Positions 23,467 through 34,590 of a DNA stretch of 64,000 nucleotides are shown here, in pieces; position 1 is the first letter of the stretch, and each line of letters opens with the position of its first letter. This DNA comes from Vicia villosa (Eukaryota; Streptophyta; Magnoliopsida; Fabales; Fabaceae), in assembly GCF_029867415.1 (NCBI RefSeq), contig NW_026705928.1, positions 124,001 to 188,000 on the forward strand, written 5' to 3'. The notes under the pieces are model-generated. The model made no database searches. It saw only the letters and a program-made list of their open reading frames with translations, and had not been told where the DNA came from. Both the position numbers and the translations under genes were made by a program.

Positions 23467-23848
23467 GAAAAGCGAACTGGGTTTTCGATTAGGGTTTTTT
23501 TTTTTTTTTTTTAGAAAACGGCTAAGAACTTTTCAAACGAGAGAATGCAAGAAGAAAGAGAGACAAGGGAGCGAAAAAGATGTAAGATATGATTTGAAAA
23601 GAATATAAGGAGACAAATATAAACTAGAAAATGAAAAAGAATAAATAAACAAATTGAATAGTTTCAGAATCAAAAGAAATCATTTTCATTAAATGACGAG
23701 TGACGTGAGGAGAGAGATCGTGGTAAAAGAAATGATTTAAAACAGTTACCTAGGTCGGCGTCTTTTCAACTGCACGCTTCGTACTGACCGTAGAGACACG
23801 TGTTCATCATTAGATAATGGATGACAGGTGTGAATTTCAGAATAGACT
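23467..23848 (-). promoter_or_regulatory. Region upstream of copia envelope-position ORF
   Basis: 382 bp without a coding frame. It contains a run of about 18 T at 23498-23515 on the plus strand and AT-rich sequence. It lies between the pol remnant and the ORF and may contain its promoter or a splice acceptor; no clear element can be named. Confidence 0.35.
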
Positions 23849-24190
23849 TTACACCTTCAGATTCAGATCACTGCTTCTGATCTGATCAACTTTCTCTTCT
23901 AGAAACACTCCTTCTGAAGTGTGCTGATATAAATCTGAATGATCTTCTGATCCATTACTTCTGATATACACAGCTTCTGGAGGTTCACTTCTTTGTTCTG
24001 CAGCTTCTGATACGACAAAGTTGTATCTGCAGAAATTCTTAAGCTGCTTTGTTTCATCAGAAACAAGTTTATCATCAAACCAGATATTTATTGATTCGTC
24101 CACAATCAGTGTTTCAATATTGTATATTCTGTGGCATTTAGAGCATTCAGAATAAATAAGAACGAAACATCATTGCTATAGAAACAAACA
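23849..24190 (-). pseudogene. pol: Remnant of copia integrase C-terminal region
   Basis: The minus strand around 24150-24070 reads SKCHRIYNIETLIVDESIN and then IWFDDKL, matching the conserved copia segment between integrase and RT (usually [KR]-A-[YF]-RV-[YF]-N-x-R-T...ESI-x-V-x-F-D-[DE]). It is open from about 24150 to 23849. Upstream towards gag the frame is disrupted. Protease, the integrase core, RT and RNase H are gone, so this is the scar of a large internal deletion or of two deletions. Confidence 0.72.
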
Positions 24191-24259
24191 AAACAGATGG
24201 TTCCAAGACTAATAAGCTTTCTTTTCTGATCTCCTACGAACATAGTTTCTTCAACAGAT

Positions 24260-26179
24260 TTAAGTACCAGAACTTGGAAGACAGTCCTTCTTCCCTTCAA
24301 GTGTTGAGACCAACTTGAGTCCAGATGACATGACATGTTGACTTTTATCTTCTTTGTCGCCAAGAGAATCTGCAATAGGAATAGTCTTTTTCTTTGGTAC
24401 CCACATCTTCTTGGGTCCTTTCTTGTTAGATTTTCTCAAGTTCTGATTGAACTTGGATTTAACATTGTAAGCAATAGGAGAAACAGCATGATAATTTTTA
24501 ATGTGAGTTTCATGATATTTCCTAGGTTGTGTCACATGCTTTTTGGTGTGTGTTATGTGAAAACTTTGAGCATGTGAAGTGTGCCTAATATCATGGGAGT
24601 GGCCATACTTGAACTGATCATACAATGGCTTGTATGTGAATTTCATTTCATCAACAGGTTCAAGTTTGTATGGGGTTTCACCCTCAAAACCAATGCCGAC
24701 TCTTTTGTTTCCAGACACAGCATATATCATAGAAGCTAGCTGACTTCTGCCAATACTTCTAGATAAGAACTTCCTGAAACTTAAATCATATTCTTTCAGA
24801 ATATGGTTTAGACTAGGAGTGGATTTTTCTGAATCAGAAGTAGATCCAACATTATTGGATAATTTTAAAAGTTTTTCTTTTAATTCAGAATTCTCCAACT
24901 CAAGCTTCTTTGTTTCAAATTCAAATAGCTTTTTCAGCTTTTTGTATTTGAGACTGATCTGAGACTTGAGTTCCAGAAGTTCAGTTAGACCGGAAACTAA
25001 CTCATCTCTAGTAAGTTCAGAAAATACCTCTTCAGAATCTGATTCTGATGTAGATTCTGATTCGTCATCTTCTGTCGCCATCAGCGCACAGTTAGCCTGC
25101 TCATCTTCAGAGTCTGAATCATCTTCTGACTCATCCCAGGTTGCCATAAGACCTTTCTTCTTATGAAACTTCTTCTTGGGATTTTCCTTCTGAAGATTTG
25201 GACATTCATTCTTGAAGTGTCCAGGCTCATTGCATTCATAGCACATGACCTTCTTCTTGTCAAATCTTCTGTCATCAGAAGATTCTCCACGTTCAAATTT
25301 CTTTGAACTTCTGAAGCCTCTGAACTTCCTTTGCTTGGTCTTCCAGAGTTGATTTAGCCTTCTGGAGATCAAGGACAGTTCATCTTCTTCTTCAGATTCT
25401 GATTCTTCAGGATCTTCTTCTCTAGCCTGAAAAGCGTTAGTGCATTTCTTGATATTGGATTTTAATGCAATAGACTTACCTTTCTTTTGAGGCTCATTTG
25501 CGTCCAGCTCTATTTCATGACTTCTCAAGGCACTGATAAGCTCTTCCAGAGAAACTTCATTCAGATTCTTTGCAATCTTGAATGCAGTCACCATAGGACC
25601 CCATCTTTTGGGTAAGCTTCTGATGATCTTCTTTACGTGATCAGCCTTGGTGTATCCCTTGTCAAGAACTCTCAATCCAGCAGTAAGAGTTTGAAATCTT
25701 GAAAACATCTTTTCAATGTCTTCATCATCCTCCATCTTGAAGGCTTCATACTTCTGGATTAAGGCGAGAGCTTTAGTCTCCTTGACTTGAGCATTTCCTT
25801 CATGAGTCATTTTCAAGGACTCATATATGTCATAGGCCGTTTCCCTGTTAGATATCTTCTCATACTCAGCATGAGAGATAGCATTCAGCAAAACAGTTCT
25901 GCATTTATGATGATTCCTGAAAAGCTTTTTCTGATCATCATTCATTTCTTGCCTTGTCAGCTTTACGCCACTGGCATTTACTGGATGTTTGTAACCATCC
26001 ATCAGAAGATCCCATAGATCACCATCTAGACCAAGAAAGTAACTTTCCAGTTTATCTTTCCAGTATTCAAAGTTTTCACCATCAAATACCGGCGGTCTAG
26101 TATAACCATTGTTACCGTTGTATTGCTCAGCAGAGCCAGATGTAGATGCAGGTGTAGACTTTTCACTTTCATCAACCAT
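24260..26179 (-). CDS. gag: Copia Gag (intact)
   Basis: 639 codons from MVDESEKSTPAS, 67 bp downstream of the PBS. The N-terminal part has the copia gag signature (PPVFDGENFEYWKDKLESYF, LMDGYKHP) and the UBN2-type block (YDIYESLKMTHEG, IRSLPKRWGPMVTAFK). A CCHC zinc knuckle CYECNEPGHFKNEC lies near residue 315 for RNA packaging. Acidic Ser-rich clusters, a coiled coil (about 415-455) and a basic C-terminus follow. The last residues (KKMWVPKKKTIP...LSTLEGKK-like) correspond to the point where related elements continue into protease, so gag ends about where pol was lost. Frame integrity together with near-identical LTRs suggests it was functional recently. Confidence 0.93.
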   Translation of the reverse strand: MVDESEKSTPASTSGSAEQYNGNNGYTRPPVFDGENFEYWKDKLESYFLGLDGDLWDLLMDGYKHPVNASGVKLTRQEMNDDQKKLFRNHHKCRTVLLNAISHAEYEKISNRETAYDIYESLKMTHEGNAQVKETKALALIQKYEAFKMEDDEDIEKMFSRFQTLTAGLRVLDKGYTKADHVKKIIRSLPKRWGPMVTAFKIAKNLNEVSLEELISALRSHEIELDANEPQKKGKSIALKSNIKKCTNAFQAREEDPEESESEEEDELSLISRRLNQLWKTKQRKFRGFRSSKKFERGESSDDRRFDKKKVMCYECNEPGHFKNECPNLQKENPKKKFHKKKGLMATWDESEDDSDSEDEQANCALMATEDDESESTSESDSEEVFSELTRDELVSGLTELLELKSQISLKYKKLKKLFEFETKKLELENSELKEKLLKLSNNVGSTSDSEKSTPSLNHILKEYDLSFRKFLSRSIGRSQLASMIYAVSGNKRVGIGFEGETPYKLEPVDEMKFTYKPLYDQFKYGHSHDIRHTSHAQSFHITHTKKHVTQPRKYHETHIKNYHAVSPIAYNVKSKFNQNLRKSNKKGPKKMWVPKKKTIPIADSLGDKEDKSQHVMSSGLKLVSTLEGKKDCLPSSGT

Positions 26180-26246
26180 CTTTTACTGAAGCGTTTTTCT
26201 CTTCCTGAATCTTTTCTAAACACGGTTAAGTGCTTGCACCTTAGAA

Positions 26247-26263
26247 CCGGCGCTCTGATGCCA
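26247..26263 (-). other. Copia element primer-binding site
   Basis: The minus strand reads TGGCATCAGAGCGCCGG, two bases inside the 5' LTR. It differs at one base from the initiator-tRNA-Met PBS core TGGTATCAGAGC. Confidence 0.88.
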
Positions 26264-26265
26264 AT

Positions 26266-27474
26266 TGAAGGATAGAAAAACACTTAGAAAGGGGGGTTTG
26301 AATAAGTGTAGCTTTAAAAACTTGACAGATAAAAATAAATTGCACAGTTATTTTTATCCTGGTTCGTTGTTAACTAAACTACTCCAGTCCACCCCCGCAG
26401 AGATGATTTACCTCAACTGAGGATTTAATCCACTAATCGCACGGATTACAATGGTTCTCCACTTAGTCAGCAACTAAGTCTTCCAGAGTCTTCTGATCAC
26501 ACACTGATCACTCCAGGAACAACTGCTTAGATACCCTCTAAGACTTTTCTAGAGTATACTGATCCACACGATCACTCTAGTTACAACCTGCTTAGATAAC
26601 CTCTAAGACTTCCTAGAGTATTCTGATCCACACGATCACTCTAGTTCCTTACAACTTAATGTAATCAATTCTAAGAGTATTACAATTGCTTCTTAAAAGC
26701 TATAATCACAAACTGTGATATTTCTCTTAATCGTTTAAGCTTAATCTCACTAATATATTACAACAGCAATGTAGTGAGCTTTGATGAAGATGAAGTTTCT
26801 GAGCTTTGATTTGAACAGCGTTTCAGCAAGTTGATATTCACAGAATAGGTGTAGAATTAGTTAACCTTGCTTCTCATCAGAACTTCATATTTATAGGCGT
26901 TGGAGAAGATGACCGTTGAGTGCATTTAATGCTTTGCGTGTTCCGTACAGCATCGCATTTAATGTTATACGCTTTTGTCAACTACCTCGAGCCTTGTTCA
27001 CGCTGTGTCTACTGACGTAGCCTATTATAGCTTTTAACGTTCCTTTTGTCAGTCAGCGTAGCTTGCCACTTGTACTTTCTTCTGATCTGATGTTTGTGAA
27101 TACAACGTTTGAATATCATCAGAGTCAAACAGCTTGGTGCAGAGCATCTTCTGATCTTCTGACTTTGAAGTGCTTCTGAGCGTGATACCATCAGAACTTC
27201 AGTGCTTCTGTTCTCTTGTTCTTCTGATGCTTCCATAGACCCATGTTCTGATTCTGCTTCAACCATCTTCTGATGTCTTGCCAGACCATGTTCTGATGTT
27301 GCATGCTGAACCATTTGAGACAAAGCTTTTGAGCGCTGAATTATGCATACTCTTTATATATTTCCTGAAAAGGAAATTGCATTGGATTAGAGTACCATAT
27401 TATCTTAAGCAAAATTCATATTATTGTTATCATCAAAACTAAGATAATTGATCAGAACAAATCTTGTTCTAACA
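26266..27474 (-). repeat. Copia element 5' LTR
   Basis: 1209 bp, same ends as the left copy. A minus-strand TATA box CTATAAATA lies at 26888-26896 and is conserved in the other LTR. Confidence 0.95.
26888..26896 (-). promoter_or_regulatory. Candidate TATA box in copia 5' LTR
   Basis: CTATAAATA on the minus strand, in a GC-richer context, well placed to drive transcription through PBS and gag. Confidence 0.55.
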
Positions 27475-27950
27475 CAAACCACACTCTTTGATTTTCTTTT
27501 CTTAAGAACTTGTTATTTCCGCTCCATTCCCAGCATAAGTCTCCAAAGGTCGAGCAGCGGAGTGTGAATGTAACTCATTCACCTAAAAAACACAAAACAA
27601 ACATAAACTAGTCAGCCGGGCTACGGTAGCTCTGATTCTGCAAAATAGATACGTAGGCAGCGGGGTAGGGCCCGTGCGAGCACAATTCTTTCTTTTCCCT
27701 ACATTTTGCATGCATTTTAGTCCAGATTAGCATAGTTTGTTTACACACCCATAGTTTTAGACACAAGCGTGGATACCATCGAGTACGATAGGCGCAAAGG
27801 GTGCTAGCACCTTCCCCTCGCGTAGCCGACTCCCTTACCTTTTTTCTCTGGTCGTGAGACCGTTGTTTTGTTTTGTGGTTTGCTGGCATTCCCTTCCTTT
27901 TCAGGATAAATATGTTAGTGGCGACTCTGTTAATTTTCGCGGTAGCGACA
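27475..27950 (+). repeat. Element A 5' LTR, segment 3
   Basis: The end of the LTR after the copia insertion. 27885-27950 matches 38431-38496 of the right LTR, including GTTAGTGGCGACTCTG and the terminal GTAGCGACA. 27480-27884 is absent from the right LTR. Confidence 0.85.
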
Positions 27951-27952
27951 GC

Positions 27953-27971
27953 TGACGACTCTGCTGGGGAC
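27953..27971 (+). other. Element A primer-binding site
   Basis: TGACGACTCTGCTGGGGAC, two bases after the LTR. It differs by one base from the site of element B (53837). As I recall, this is the tRNA-Arg-type PBS described for Ogre elements. Confidence 0.8.
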
Positions 27972-28427
27972 GTCTTGACCTATTGCGGGTCCGGACTTAC
28001 CTAGTCGATCCTAGCGCTTGTGTGTTTTTCTTTGGGTGTTTTATTGCTTTGCATATTTACCTGTTTGCATTGCATTCTATGTGCGCTTTTACTTTTCTGC
28101 ATCATATTCTGGACTGGCTGGATCTCTGTCTGTTGGGTGGGTGTTTCAAGAGGTAAAAGGCCCAATACCCAGGCTATGTGTGAACCATAGGAACCCTAGG
28201 ATAGAGTGGGAGCATGGTTTGTCTCGAGGTGTACGTCTCGTGATGGATTATGTGACCACGAGCAGAGTAGTGGTTTCAAACGGAGGTATTATCGTCACCC
28301 GCATCCGCGCTGTGATGATGCTTACCTTCGGGCGGACCGTATACTGCGTTTCATGACCTTACCTTGGCCTAGATTTTACCCGTGAGTGGGGCGGGAATCA
28401 ATGATCATATAACAGGTACATTGTTGG

Positions 28428-28519
28428 TGACCGCTGTTCTTGTTCGTGGGTTACCGCTGTTCTTGTTCATGGGTTACCGCTGTTCTCGTTTGTGGGTTAC
28501 CGCTGATCTTGTTCGAGTG
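28428..28519 (+). repeat. 23-bp tandem repeat
   Basis: Four units at 28428, 28451, 28474 and 28497 with core ACCGCTGTTCTTGTTCGTGGG. The last unit is diverged, and degenerate fragments (TGTTCGTGGGGTAC) continue to about 28560. Confidence 0.85.
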
Positions 28520-28810
28520 TACTATTGGTTCCTGTTCGTGGGGTACTATGTATCTTGTTCGAGTAGTAATATGTGTTCTATTCCAGTGTGTTGGTGACTA
28601 TATGTTCTAGTTCCGATGGTAAATTGTTCTGTTGGTGACTTGTGGTTTGTATGGTGGTCCGGAACTACGCCGAACCTTTGAACTTGTGCCGTATGATTTC
28701 TCGGCATCATCAGATATACCCAGTATTGTGGTTCACACCACTTTGCATCATTGCATATTTACTTTCTAAAAGATGATGTACAAAAAATAACTAGCATACA
28801 TGTTTCTTCC

Positions 28811-28900
28811 ATTTCCAAGGAATCATATCTTTAAGCCTCGTGCCGAGCTTTTCCACCTCTTGTTTGCTAAAAAATCAAAAAACGAGGATTCCTTGGAAAT
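28811..28900. repeat. Hairpin with 14-bp perfect stem
   Basis: ATTTCCAAGGAATC at 28811-28824 pairs exactly with GATTCCTTGGAAAT at 28887-28900 across a 62-nt spacer. The flanks extend it imperfectly (CATG on both outer sides). Confidence 0.75.
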
Positions 28901-29274
28901 TGAATGAACATGGCATTGCACGCATCTCATACATTCCACGCATAACAGGTATTCAGGACCAAATATCTATTATTCAAACTTGGTACTCTCACTAGACTCA
29001 AAGACTTGACTTGTTCTTACTGTGTGCTCAGAGATTAGTCATGGAACAACTTTGTGGGGATTTTACCGAGAAGAAAGCTCAGTCGGGATTCTTTTTGAAG
29101 ACTTGTCTTATGCTCATTTGCTTCCATGCTTGCTTTATTTGCAACTGGTTAAGCTTCGTATTGTGTGGATGTCTACAAGTTCTTTGCTTGATGACGATGA
29201 CACTAGGTGTGAGTCCTATTCTGGGGCACCTGGTTATGATGATTAGGATCTGCAAGTCTTTGAAATTGCTTGGG

Positions 29275-30133
29275 GCTCCCGCACGAGGGATAAGCAAGAC
29301 ATTGTCTATCTTGAGCATTGCACCATTCGCATTGCTCGAATCCCTAAAAGCACTTACAAATTTCGTGTGACTTCGCCAGAATCTTCTGCCAGCCAGTAAT
29401 CAAGAGTGATCTGCAGGAGCACACCTCTCATTCTCAAGGTTCTACTTCACATCCCAAGTCACCTCTCCCTAGAGTTTCCTGTTCAGTAGACGTCGCTCGT
29501 CAACAGAGACAGAAAGAATATGAGAAACAAGCTGACGAGGTCTCCATGCCTTATGTCAAGTTGCATCCTTGCTTGTTGGAATTTCAGTTGGTTAAGATTT
29601 TTGCTTTGGGTCTTTCTCACCACAGATATCTCTCCTGATTTCGATGACAATACTCGGTGTATTCCATGTCGGGGAACCTGATCATAATGTCAAGCTTTAC
29701 AAGGTATTGAAGTACAAAATGTCCAGAACTTGCTCGATGTAGAGATGTTTGAGTTTATTCATAATGGTTTCTACTGGTCAATCGCATTTCATCTGCTGCA
29801 AGTAGAATGTTTGTTCTTCCTCGAGGAGGTAACTCATGAGAATCACTTGTAATTGGTACTGCCAGAGGTTTCCTTCAGAACACCTGTTGTGTGTTCCAAG
29901 TAATGACTTTGATAGCCAAGCGTCAGAGGTTATTGTTGCTCGCTGATGGTAATGCAAGTTTCCTCCATTCATGATGGTGTTTTCTGTTTCAATAGTTATA
30001 TTTAGGGCTCCCAACCGAGGGATAAGCAAGACTCCGTGTTCTTGAGTTCACATCATTGGCAGCTCAAATCCCTAAAGCATTCACAAACTCCAGTCGCTAT
30101 ATTTAGGGCTCCCGACCGAGGGATAAGCAAGAC
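29275..30133 (+). repeat. Three dispersed copies of a 26-bp motif in element A
   Basis: GCTCCC..CGAGGGATAAGCAAGAC-type copies at 29275-29300, 30007-30032 and 30108-30133, each followed within about 50 bp by AATCCCTAAA. They suggest segmental duplication of an internal block. Confidence 0.75.
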
Positions 30134-30659
30134 GCCTTGTATCTTGAGTCTGTGCATCACTTTCACGACTCAAATCCCTAAAGCTGGACACTTGCAACTT
30201 CTGTATGACTTTGCCGAAATCTTCTTTCGTGAAATACTCTAAAGTGTTCTACAGGAACAGATACTAATGCTTGGTGCGCTTTCCACTCTAAGGCACTTGG
30301 TTATTTGATTGAAGGCTGTCAGTCATTCAGAGACAAGGTACAAGACCTGATTGATTCAAAGGCTATCACATTCGCACCTGAGGGCCATAATTGAAGTTCT
30401 CCTTTGACTCACTGGATCTTCTGAAGCAATAAGTCCATACGGAGAGGATCTCCTCAACATTGGCAACTGCTGAATCATCATGCATGTTCATGTTTAAGCT
30501 TTCTTGTTTTGTTCAATACTGTTGCATGCAACACTTGTTTATTTTTGAACTATAATAATAATGCATTGGATATGTTTGTCTGGAAAAATCCATTCGCTTT
30601 TGCTCTTATATGTTTCTCTATGCTTTTTGTGATACTAAACTCTTGTTAATAAAGCATGA

Positions 30660-30890
30660 TAACTCTGAAGGGAGAATGATGAACATAATACCAATAACCT
30701 CAAATGGTATGCTTTTGAGTAGAACCCTGTTGATGATGTACAGGCATTGTTTCAAATCCCCAAACACTGGAGATATAAGGGAGATAGACCTTCGTTAACC
30801 CTTCTGAGCCTTCGGAGTAGGAGTTTCTTTTCTCTATAAAAAACCCTTATTTTTAACCCAGGGGCGGGTAGTACTCAGTTAACCTGATCA
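30660..30890 (+). other. Conserved Ogre-type block before 3' UTR (element A)
   Basis: This segment (GAAGGGAGAATGATGAA, GATGTACAGGCATTGTTTCAA, then GGGGCGGGTAG) has clear counterparts in element B (56440-56660) and, reverse-complemented, in element C (50800-51000). It is the best sequence evidence that A, B and C are related. Confidence 0.75.
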
Positions 30891-31186
30891 AGCATTCAAA
30901 ATTCATCGGAAGTGTGCACCTAAGGATACAACAATGGTTATCCCTCGCATCAGGCGGACGAAACGTCAAAAACCACAACGGCTATCCCTCACCTCAGGAG
31001 TTTGAGACATCAAAATTATCCCTCACCTCCGGAGGTTGAGACCAACATCAAAGTTGCGGTGGTTATCCCTCATATCATGAGGTCAAACGATGACGATACC
31101 ACAATGGTAATTCTTCATCTACCAAGAATTCAGGAAGTCACGATCACTTCCAATAAAGCAAAGATAGTGCGGGATCACACGACTTG

Positions 31187-31281
31187 TCAAAAAAAAAAAG
31201 AGAAAGAAAGAAAGAAAAGGAAAAAAAAAGGAAGAAAGAGAAGAAAAAAAGAGAAAAAAAAGAAAAGTAAAGAAAAAAGAG
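31187..31281 (+). repeat. Purine-only tract
   Basis: About 95 bp made almost entirely of A and G (GAAAGAAAG-type). It generates a spurious Lys/Arg-rich frame on plus and a Phe-rich frame on minus. Confidence 0.85.
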
Positions 31282-32839
31282 GAAATGATAATGAAATTGT
31301 TGAGCAAGAACGAAGTCGCGTGATGTTAAATCAGGCGATCAAGAAAGTGAGTGGCGGTCGTGTCCAAATACCTCATTGATTCCTCAATCATCTCAAATTC
31401 CTCTTAAAAGATGAATGCTCATGTCAAGTTAACTGAACATAGGACTAGAGAACATCATGAAGGGGGTGGGCACCAAATAATTTTGAGCCTAAAAATCCTT
31501 TTTTCTCAAACCATGAACCTGGCCACGTTACAACCCTGAAAAGTCCTAATTGAAGCAGGGTTAATTCGAAAGCAAACTATACATGAGAGTACAGTAAACT
31601 GACTCCTAGGAGATTTGCTAAAGCGTTTGAGTTGGTATCACACCATCTTTCTTTCACAAAAAAAAAATCGATGTTACAACATCCTTTCATAAAGTTTCTT
31701 TAAACTTCAGAACAAACATACTCTTTGCATTAGAATTATATTTCTCATAATAAACATTCTTTGCATATGAACAAGTGCTTGACATCAAGGAAGCTTCCAT
31801 CATGAACTTCAGATGAACAGTTTTATCCTCCTGAAGGACAAGTTGTCTTCCGAACTCCGTTGAGCAGAGGCAGTAATATTTCAAAGTCTGATCACCCTCA
31901 GGGGCACAAAAGCGTTTGAATACTTTTGTCGAGCAAGTTTTCAAACAATATGAGGCAATCAGGTCAAGATTCAAAGAATCTCTCAAAGTGTTGAGTAATC
32001 CGGGGCATTCACCAAAGCAAAGTCAAACCTACCTACAATACAAGTCAGGCAGGGGCATGGTGCCAAAATTTTTGATATTGGGGCAAGTTAGTTTGATATG
32101 AACGGATATCAGAAAGTCCTTACAAGATGAATTTCTTCAAAGTTCAGATAGGCTGGGGCAAAGCAATATGCAGTGGCATTCTTTCCTCATCAGGAGGTGT
32201 TCAGTTTAAAGTTCAGGTATGAGCTAAACAACTTATGAACTCGAAGACCGTCGAGAAGTCAAGGTTGTCATCCTTAACATTGATCTGAGAATCAAAGTCC
32301 AATACTTGTTGGCATCCTCACAATCAAACGAATATGCAGAACACTATGAAAGTCAATGCCTGTTTGGTCCCTTTGAAGACAACACTTGCTTGACCCCTTA
32401 AACCCACTTCCTTATGACATTCTCTTAGAGTACCAATGCCTGTTTGATGCTCCGGCCGATACTTGTTTGGTGTTCTAATCACTGCTTTCTTGTCAACTCG
32501 TGAATCCATTGCTTGTTTGGAAAGTTTCAAGCTCAGATGTCTGACAATCTGTTCTCTCTCGCATTTACCCATTGTGGGTGAGCATCACTATCCTCTGCCA
32601 TGTGAGGAACCCCTTAAAGACGTCATGCTATATCCTGGGGCATTTTTATCAGTTTACCTCGCAGATGCATCCTTTCGAGTGCACCATGCCAGCACATCAG
32701 TGGATCTAGCCAAGTGACGGATCCTCATTCCCCAGCTGAGTGCATCTAGATGAGGTTTTCTTTGTTCCAAGATTCTCATCTCCTCAGCAAAGCACATCTC
32801 AATGCAATCTCCGTGCTTTAGAAGCCTTGTTCCCTGGTG

Positions 32840-33470
32840 AAATGTCTTCTCCCCAGTTGAATCATGATTGAATGATATCTGATTCCCCAACAAGCTCTTA
32901 ATGAGGTTCCTGGCCCAAGTTCCTCATTCTCCCCAGTAGAGTGTTTCTCTCCCCAATAGATTGACATGTTTTCCCCAGGAGAGTCATCTTATTCCCCAGT
33001 GGAGTTGTCTTAACGAGAGGTTCTTATGCCGAGTTCCCTATCCCCAGCGGATTTCTTATCTCCTCAGCAGACCATTATGCGGAAGTATTCATCTTCTCCA
33101 TTGAGTCTCTCCTCGGCAGAGTTTCACATGCATCCTCAGCAGAATCTGTTTCCGTCAAGGAATTCCCCAGCTGAACGCATTCTACACGAGCAAGTTGGTC
33201 ACCCCTCATCAGGGCTGTCCCCATGACTTGCCCTTATCTCCACATCCCCAGAGTGTCGAGAATTTGCTTCTCTAGTGAAGTTGCCAGGGTATTCCCTAAG
33301 TAGTCAATTGGGATGTTCATATTCCCCAAGTAGGATTTATTCCCCAAACAGAGCTCACATCCAAATTTGGTCGTCTCCAGCAGATTTCTGATCCATCTTT
33401 TCCAGCTCGCAGTTTGTGACTTCTGGTCACTCATCTTGTCCTCCCCGCAGAGTTCTATACTCTCTCCAGG
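32840..33470 (+). repeat. Degenerate CCCCAG-motif region
   Basis: TCCCCAGT/CCCCAGC-AGAG strings recur every ~25-35 bp (for example 32933, 32972, 32994, 33041, 33162, 33241). It looks like a decayed short tandem array in the 3' part of element A. Confidence 0.6.
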
Positions 33471-33749
33471 ACTGCTTCAGCAATTCAGTGCTCTTCCGTT
33501 GCATCCCTAGGCAGCGTTCGAATCATGCATCATTTGCATAGCATTCTCAAAAGCGTATAGCGTCTTCCTTCTCGGGAACGTTATTCCATATCCATTCATA
33601 CATGCATCATGCATAAAACATATCATATCTGTTTCTTTCTGCAGGAAAGTTATCCAGATTCAAATGCCTCCTAGAGAGCAATTCGCCTAATCATTACAGG
33701 CACTTATCCTGATGTCTAAATCAGAAGAAGTTTGTCTCCTTCTCCCTGA

Positions 33750-34590
33750 CATTGTCAGATCAGTTGAATTCATTCTTATTCCCGATGCCCTCAGATCGGT
33801 TGAAGATATTTGTTCCTATCCTGATTCCAGTTCAGTTGAAGGAGCCGCCTCCGGATCTCTGTCGATCTTCCGAAGGAGCAAGCCAGCTGATGCCTCAGAT
33901 CAGTTGGAAATATCTACGTCCTGACGATTTATTTTCGTTCAGAAGAAGAACTCGTCTGCCCAGTCCTGATGCTTACTATCAGTTGAAAAAAATTTCTTTT
34001 CCCAGCGTACACAGTTCGGAAGAGATATATGTTCCTATTCCTGATAAATCAGACTTTCAGTTGAGGGAACCGCCTCTGGATCTCGTCGATCTTTCGAAGG
34101 AGCAAGCCACTGATGCACAGATCAGATGGAGATATCTGGTTGATTGACTTTTTCATTCAGAAGAGGATTGTTCTACTTATTTTCTAGCATCGAGCCTAGA
34201 TCAGTTTAAAGACTTCCTTTCCCGGCGCACACAGTTCGGAAGAGATATTCATTCCTATTCCTGATAAATCAGACTTTCAGTTGAGGGAACCGCCTCCGGA
34301 TCTCGTCGATCTTACGAAGGAGCAAGCCACTGATGCCCAGATCAGATGGAGATATCTGCCTGATTGACTTTGTCATTTAGAAGAGGATTGTTCTACTTAT
34401 TTTCTAGCATCGAGCCTAGATCAGTTCAAAGACTTCCTTTCCCGGCGTACACAGTTCGGAAGAGATATTGTTCCTGTCTTGATAAACCAGACTTTCAGTT
34501 GAGGGAACCGCCTCCGGATCTCGTCGATCTTACGAAGGAGCAAGCCGCTGATACCCAAATCAGTTGGAATATCTTCCTGATGATTTAACT
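33750..34590 (+). repeat. About 220-bp tandem repeat in element A 3' UTR
   Basis: Anchors of CAGTTGAGGGAACCGCCTC fall at about 33832, 34058, 34278 and 34495, giving periods of 226, 220 and 217. Each unit also contains GTCGATCTT.CGAAGGAGCAAGCC and ACACAGTTCGGAAGAGATAT. The first unit is most diverged. Confidence 0.88.

Larger units (their letters stand above)
18268..27474 (-). mobile_element. SIRE/Maximus-like Ty1/copia element lacking most of pol
   Basis: A 9.2-kb element on the minus strand with 1209-bp LTRs (18268-19476 and 26266-27474) that differ at only about four positions by eye. The TSD is CAAAC (18263-18267 and 27475-27479). It has an initiator-Met-type PBS, an AAAAAGGGGGAGAT polypurine tract, an intact 639-codon gag and an intact ORF of about 913 codons in the envelope position. 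Between them only a short integrase C-terminal remnant is left; no protease, RT or RNase H is present. Near-identical LTRs mean very recent insertion, so it was probably mobilised by Pol from a relative. Confidence 0.93.

Noticed and set aside
31002..31379. Lys/Arg-rich frame (and Phe-rich minus frame) across the purine tract
   Set aside because: Composition is fully explained by the A/G-only tract.
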